The notes below the pieces were generated by a model, which was not told where the DNA came from, searched no databases, and saw nothing but the letters and a program-made list of their open reading frames with translations. A stretch of 64,000 bases of DNA from Caballeronia pedi (GTDB taxonomy: Bacteria > Pseudomonadota > Gammaproteobacteria > Burkholderiales > Burkholderiaceae): positions 82,330-146,329 of the forward strand of contig NZ_FCOE02000019.1 in assembly GCF_001544915.2 (NCBI RefSeq), in the 5' to 3' direction. Both the position numbers and the translations under genes were made by a program. Each line of letters begins with the position of its first letter. Position 1 is the stretch's first letter. Positions 61,099 to 64,000 of this stretch are shown here, piece after piece.

Positions 61099-61126
61099 CT
61101 GGCAGAAGGATTCACCTTTCTATAAT
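61099..61126 (+). promoter_or_regulatory. sigma70-type promoter of the ABC importer operon
   Basis: A consensus -10 box TATAAT at 61121-61126 with CTGGCA at 61099-61104 as a 4-of-6 match -35 box, 16-bp spacing. It is 65 bp upstream of the substrate-binding-protein start. Confidence 0.6.
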
Positions 61127-61190
61127 CGCCGCACACATTCGAACAAGCGGGCCTTTCCTTACGTCCCGCCCCACATCAAGGAGACTCCTG

Positions 61191-62207
61191 ATGCGTACTT
61201 TGCGCCAGATCGCTGCGGTATCCGGTATCGCTTTCGCGCTTGCCGCGGCATCCGTGTCGGCTCATGCCGAGAAAATTTCCATCATGGTCGGCGGTGCGAC
61301 CAAGATCATCTATCTGCCCGCGAAGCTGACCGAGCAGCTCGGCTACTTCAAGGACGAAGGGCTCGATGTCGAAATTCTCTCGCAGCCCGCGGGCGTCGAT
61401 GCGGAAAACGAGCTGCTCGCCGGCGCGGTGCAAGGTGTCGTCGGTTTCTACGATCACACCATCGACCTGCAGAGCAAGGGCAAGGAAGTGCAGGCGCTGG
61501 TGATCTTCGGTCAGGTGCCGGGCGAAGTGGAACTGGTCTCGACCAAGGCCGCCGACAAACTCAAGAGCATGGCCGACGTCAAAGGCAAGACGCTCGGCGT
61601 GACGGGCCTCGGATCGTCGACCAGCTTTCTCACGCAATACCTCGCGCAGCGCGCGGGCGTGAGCTCGAAGGAATACACGCTGCTGCCGGTGGGCGCGGAC
61701 GCGAGCTTCATCGCGGCGATCAAGCAGGAACGCATCGATGCGGGCATGACCACCGAGCCGACCGTGTCGCAACTGCTGAAGACCGGCGAGGCGAAGGTGC
61801 TCGTCGACATGCGCACGCTCGAAGGCACGCGCGCCGCGCTCGGCGGCACGTATCCGGCGTCGAGCTTCTACGTGCAGCGCGCGTGGGCGGAATCGCACAA
61901 GGCGGACGCCGCGAAGCTGTCGCGCGCGTTCGCGAAGACGCTTAACTTCATCTCCACGCATAGCGCCGAAGAGATCACCGAGAAGATGCCGAAGGACTAT
62001 TACGCGAAGAACAAGGAGCTTTACGTGGGCGCACTGAAGGCCTCGCTGCCGATGTTCACCAAGGACGGCAAGATGCCCGCCGACGGCCCCGAAACCGTGC
62101 TGAAGGTGCTCTCCGCGTTCAATCCTTCGGTGAAGGGCAAGCATATCGATCTCGCGCGCACGTACTCGAACGAGTATCTGTCGGGCACCGCGACGGCATC
62201 GAAGTGA
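61191..62207 (+). CDS. ABC transporter substrate-binding protein, SsuA/NitT/TauT (NMT1/THI5-like)
   Basis: 338 residues from ATG 61191, with CAAGGAGACTCCTG as ribosome site. The signal peptide MRTLRQIAAVSGIAFALAAA to SAHA precedes a periplasmic-binding fold: YLPAKLTEQLGYFKDEGLDVEI, KGKTLGVTGLGSSTSFLTQYLAQRAGV and DAGMTTEPTVSQLL are typical of the group binding sulfonates, nitrate, taurine or pyrimidine precursors. It delivers a small anion or aromatic compound to the membrane complex encoded next. Ligand unknown. Confidence 0.9.
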   Translation: MRTLRQIAAVSGIAFALAAASVSAHAEKISIMVGGATKIIYLPAKLTEQLGYFKDEGLDVEILSQPAGVDAENELLAGAVQGVVGFYDHTIDLQSKGKEVQALVIFGQVPGEVELVSTKAADKLKSMADVKGKTLGVTGLGSSTSFLTQYLAQRAGVSSKEYTLLPVGADASFIAAIKQERIDAGMTTEPTVSQLLKTGEAKVLVDMRTLEGTRAALGGTYPASSFYVQRAWAESHKADAAKLSRAFAKTLNFISTHSAEEITEKMPKDYYAKNKELYVGALKASLPMFTKDGKMPADGPETVLKVLSAFNPSVKGKHIDLARTYSNEYLSGTATASK

Positions 62208-62217
62208 GGCTCGCACA

Positions 62218-63006
62218 ATGAACCAGACGACACAACCGGCCATCGAACTGCGTAACGTCTCGTGCCGCTTCGTCTCGCCGGACGGCAAGGCCACGGTCGC
62301 GCTGCGCGAATTCAGCATGTCGGTGGCGAAGGGCGAGTTCGTCGCGATCGTCGGCCCGACGGGCTGCGGCAAGTCCACCACGCTCAGCATGATCACGGGC
62401 CTGCTCAAGCCGACGACCGGCGAAGTGCGCGTGATGGGCCAGCCGGTGGACGGCATCGATCCGCGCATCGGCTTCGTGTTTCAGGCGGACGCCGTGTTTC
62501 CGTGGCGCTCGGTGCTCGACAACATCGCGGCCGGCCCGCTCTATCGCGGCCGCTCGAAGTCCGCCGCCTACGACGAAGCCAACGAATGGCTGCGCCGCGT
62601 CGGTCTCGACAAGTTCGGCAAGCATTATCCGCATCAGTTGTCGGGCGGCATGCGCAAGCGCGTCGCGCTCGCGCAGACGTTCATCAACAAGCCGGAAATC
62701 CTGCTGATGGACGAGCCGTTCTCCGCGCTCGACATGCAGACGCGCACGCTGATGCAGGACGAGTTGCTGCAACTGTGGTCGGCGAACGCGGGCTCGGTCG
62801 TGTTCGTCACGCACGATCTCGAAGAAGCGATCGCGCTCGCGGACCGCGTGTTCGTGCTCACCGCCCGCCCCGCGACGCTCAAGCGCGTCTACGAGATCGA
62901 TCTGCCGCGCCCGCGCATCACGTCGGAGATTCGCTATCACCCGCATTTCATCGAGATTTCGCGGGATATCTGGCACGACCTGCGCGAAGAAGTGCAGATC
63001 GGTTGA
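62218..63006 (+). CDS. ABC transporter ATP-binding protein (SsuB/TauB-like)
   Basis: 262 residues, 10 bp after the binding-protein gene. Walker A GPTGCGKST at about 46-54, Q-loop FVFQADAVFPWRS, signature LSGGMRKRVALAQ, Walker B ILLMDEPFSALD, and H-loop VFVTHDLEEAIAL. Energises the importer. The family operates with two copies of this subunit and two permeases. Confidence 0.95.
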   Translation: MNQTTQPAIELRNVSCRFVSPDGKATVALREFSMSVAKGEFVAIVGPTGCGKSTTLSMITGLLKPTTGEVRVMGQPVDGIDPRIGFVFQADAVFPWRSVLDNIAAGPLYRGRSKSAAYDEANEWLRRVGLDKFGKHYPHQLSGGMRKRVALAQTFINKPEILLMDEPFSALDMQTRTLMQDELLQLWSANAGSVVFVTHDLEEAIALADRVFVLTARPATLKRVYEIDLPRPRITSEIRYHPHFIEISRDIWHDLREEVQIG

Positions 63007-63030
63007 ACCTGTTCGAGAGGAACCTCACCC

Positions 63031-63894
63031 ATGTCCACGCCTCAACAAGCGATGCCCGCGGGCATCGATCCCGGCGCGCTCGCGCAAGTCGAACGCGAAG
63101 CGCAAAAGCGCATCAAGCAGCGCCAAGCGCTCGTGATCGGACTGCGCATCGCGGTGCTCGTCTTCGTGCTCGGCGGTTGGGAACTGTCGGCTCGCCTTCA
63201 CTGGATCGATCGGTTCTTCTTCTCGATGCCGTCCGCGATCTTCGATCAGATCGTCGAGTGGTTCGTCGAAGGCACCTCGCAAGGGCCACTGCTCACGCAA
63301 GTATGGGTCACGCTCGAAGAGACGGTGCTCGGGTTTCTTATCGGCTCGGTGGCGGGCGTGTTTTGCGGCATCGTGCTCGGCCGCAACAAGCTGCTGGCCG
63401 ATGTATTCAGTGTCTATATCAAGATCGCCAACTCGATTCCGCGCGTGGTGCTCGGTTCGGTGTTCGTGATCGCGCTCGGTCTCGGCATGGCGTCGAAAGT
63501 GGCGCTGGCCGTCGTGATGGTGTTCTTCGTCGTGTTCGCGAATGCGTTTCAGGGCGTGCGTGAAGCAGACCGTTACATGATCGCGAATGCGCAGATTCTC
63601 GGCGCGTCGCGCCGTCAGGTGACGACGTCGGTCGTGATTCCTTCCGCGCTCTCGTGGATTCTCGCGAGCCTGCATGTGAGCTTCGGCTTCGCGCTGGTCG
63701 GCGCGGTGGTCGGCGAATTTCTCGGCTCGAAACAGGGTATCGGGTTGCTGATCTCGACGGCGCAAGGCGCGTTCAATGCAAGCGGCGTGTTCGCGGCGAT
63801 GATCGTGCTGGCGGTGGTCGCGCTCGCGGCGGATTATCTGCTTACAGCGGTCGAGCAACGTTTGCTGAAATGGCGGCCTCCTGCGGCGCATTGA
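63031..63894 (+). CDS. ABC transporter permease (SsuC/TauC-like)
   Basis: 287 residues, six hydrophobic segments after a soluble N-terminal stretch of about 38 residues. The EAA-type cytoplasmic loop with GASRRQ (ANAQILGASRRQVTTSVVIPSALSWIL) contacts the ATPase. It completes the three-gene importer. Only 29 bp separate its stop from the insertion sequence end, so transcription may run into the element. Confidence 0.93.
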   Translation: MSTPQQAMPAGIDPGALAQVEREAQKRIKQRQALVIGLRIAVLVFVLGGWELSARLHWIDRFFFSMPSAIFDQIVEWFVEGTSQGPLLTQVWVTLEETVLGFLIGSVAGVFCGIVLGRNKLLADVFSVYIKIANSIPRVVLGSVFVIALGLGMASKVALAVVMVFFVVFANAFQGVREADRYMIANAQILGASRRQVTTSVVIPSALSWILASLHVSFGFALVGAVVGEFLGSKQGIGLLISTAQGAFNASGVFAAMIVLAVVALAADYLLTAVEQRLLKWRPPAAH

Positions 63895-63932
63895 TGCGCT
63901 CCATGAAAAAACCCCACGCGCTCTGAACTGCA

Positions 63933-63966
63933 CCCCAAAAGTTGGACACAGATCCAACCTTTGGGG
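63933..63966 (+). terminator. terminator-like hairpin inside the IS left end
   Basis: CCCCAAAAGTTGGA and TCCAACCTTTGGGG pair with one mismatch around a 6-nt loop, then TGTTTTTC. It would block read-through transcription into the transposase gene or hide its ribosome site. Confidence 0.55.
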
Positions 63967-63974
63967 TGTTTTTC

Positions 63975-64000
63975 ATGGCGAAGTACAGCGAGGGATTCAG
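63975..64000 (+). CDS. IS3-family transposase OrfA, N-terminal fragment
   Basis: Only the first eight codons are in the window: ATG at 63975, then MAKYSEGF. This start is common to OrfA proteins of IS150-like elements, which carry a helix-turn-helix and are fused to OrfB by frameshifting. The identification rests mainly on the terminal repeat. Confidence 0.65.

Larger units (their letters stand above)
63924..64000 (+). mobile_element. left end of an IS3-family (IS150 group) insertion sequence, partial
   Basis: The terminal repeat TGAACTGCACCCCAAAAGTT (continuing GGACA), followed by orfA start. It matches the TGNACTGCACCC...GTTGGAC pattern of IS150-type ends. The rest of the element lies outside the window, so direct repeats could not be checked. 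Confidence 0.8.

Noticed and set aside
63884..63901. GCGCAT/ATGCGC mini-hairpin at the permease stop codon
   Set aside because: Two-base loop and no T run; not a convincing terminator.
1..64000. CRISPR arrays, tRNA or rRNA genes, integrase-type attachment sites
   Set aside because: No regularly spaced repeats, no tRNA-like cloverleaf ends and no rRNA-like stretches were seen on reading; a covariance-model search would be needed to be certain for tRNA and small RNAs.

Overview
The window is GC-rich (about 64% by eye), densely coded and shows the gene repertoire of a metabolically versatile beta-proteobacterium of the Burkholderiaceae, most like Caballeronia or Paraburkholderia: many MFS carriers, LysR/GntR/MerR regulators, a Burkholderia-type trimeric porin, acyl-CoA catabolism and hydroxyproline catabolism. 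The genus is an inference from protein flavour, not from a marker gene. No rRNA, tRNA or CRISPR array was seen. An IS3-family element enters at the right edge, and the left edge cuts a gene.

Layout. 0-3 kb: minus-strand unit of an MHS-type carrier, a Gfo/Idh/MocA oxidoreductase and a type II dehydroquinase (partial), probably quinate/shikimate-type catabolism, with a LacI-like palindrome upstream. 3-8 kb: diguanylate cyclase, small membrane protein, FixL/FixJ-like two-component pair and a lone receiver. 8-15.3 kb: MFS+LysR, phosphatidylserine synthase, MerR+DHA2-type efflux carrier behind a perfect 28-bp dyad, a cytochrome c, and an FCD-GntR regulator behind a perfect 26-bp dyad. 15.3-19.8 kb: carrier, two isocitrate-lyase/PEP-mutase-like enzymes, a Rid protein, and a membrane protein built of four repeats. 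19.8-22.1 kb: katG with a clear terminator. 22.6-23.4 kb: a TumE-like (DUF6516) toxin and HTH antitoxin behind a perfect operator. 23.4-28.8 kb: Fae-like protein, ACS-type carrier, UTRA-GntR regulator with two operators, TauD-type dioxygenase and aldehyde dehydrogenase. 28.9-30.5 kb: BON lipid-envelope protein and a porin broken by one in-frame stop.

30.8-44.5 kb: a MalT-like LuxR regulator, a two-subunit acyl-CoA dehydrogenase (PimC/PimD-like), then a plus-strand operon of CoA ligase, acyl-CoA dehydrogenase, SCP2-type thiolase, a split MaoC hydratase pair and an SDR, closed by a terminator; an alpha-methylacyl-CoA racemase lies just beyond an orphan glycosyltransferase. Together these read as beta-oxidation of an alpha-methyl-branched (isoprenoid, steroid side-chain or similar) acid.

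44.6-53.9 kb: hydroxyproline catabolism. A type II aconitase X pair (cis-3-hydroxyproline dehydratase-like) converges on a seven-gene minus-strand operon: MHS carrier, Ser/Cys proline-racemase homologue, D-amino-acid dehydrogenase-like flavoprotein, DHDPS-family deaminase, Cys/Cys hydroxyproline epimerase, Xaa-Pro dipeptidase-like amidohydrolase and FCD-GntR regulator. The ketoglutarate-semialdehyde dehydrogenase step is not in the operon.

54-58.9 kb: the most unusual region, three tandem outer-membrane lipoproteins with an astacin-like zinc protease domain; two carry a large beta-propeller-like C-terminal region and the third ends exactly after the protease domain. Conserved upstream sequence, 5'-leader hairpins and a 12-bp-arm dyad accompany them. 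59-63.9 kb: TctE/TctD-like two-component genes divergent from an SsuA/NitT-type ABC importer.
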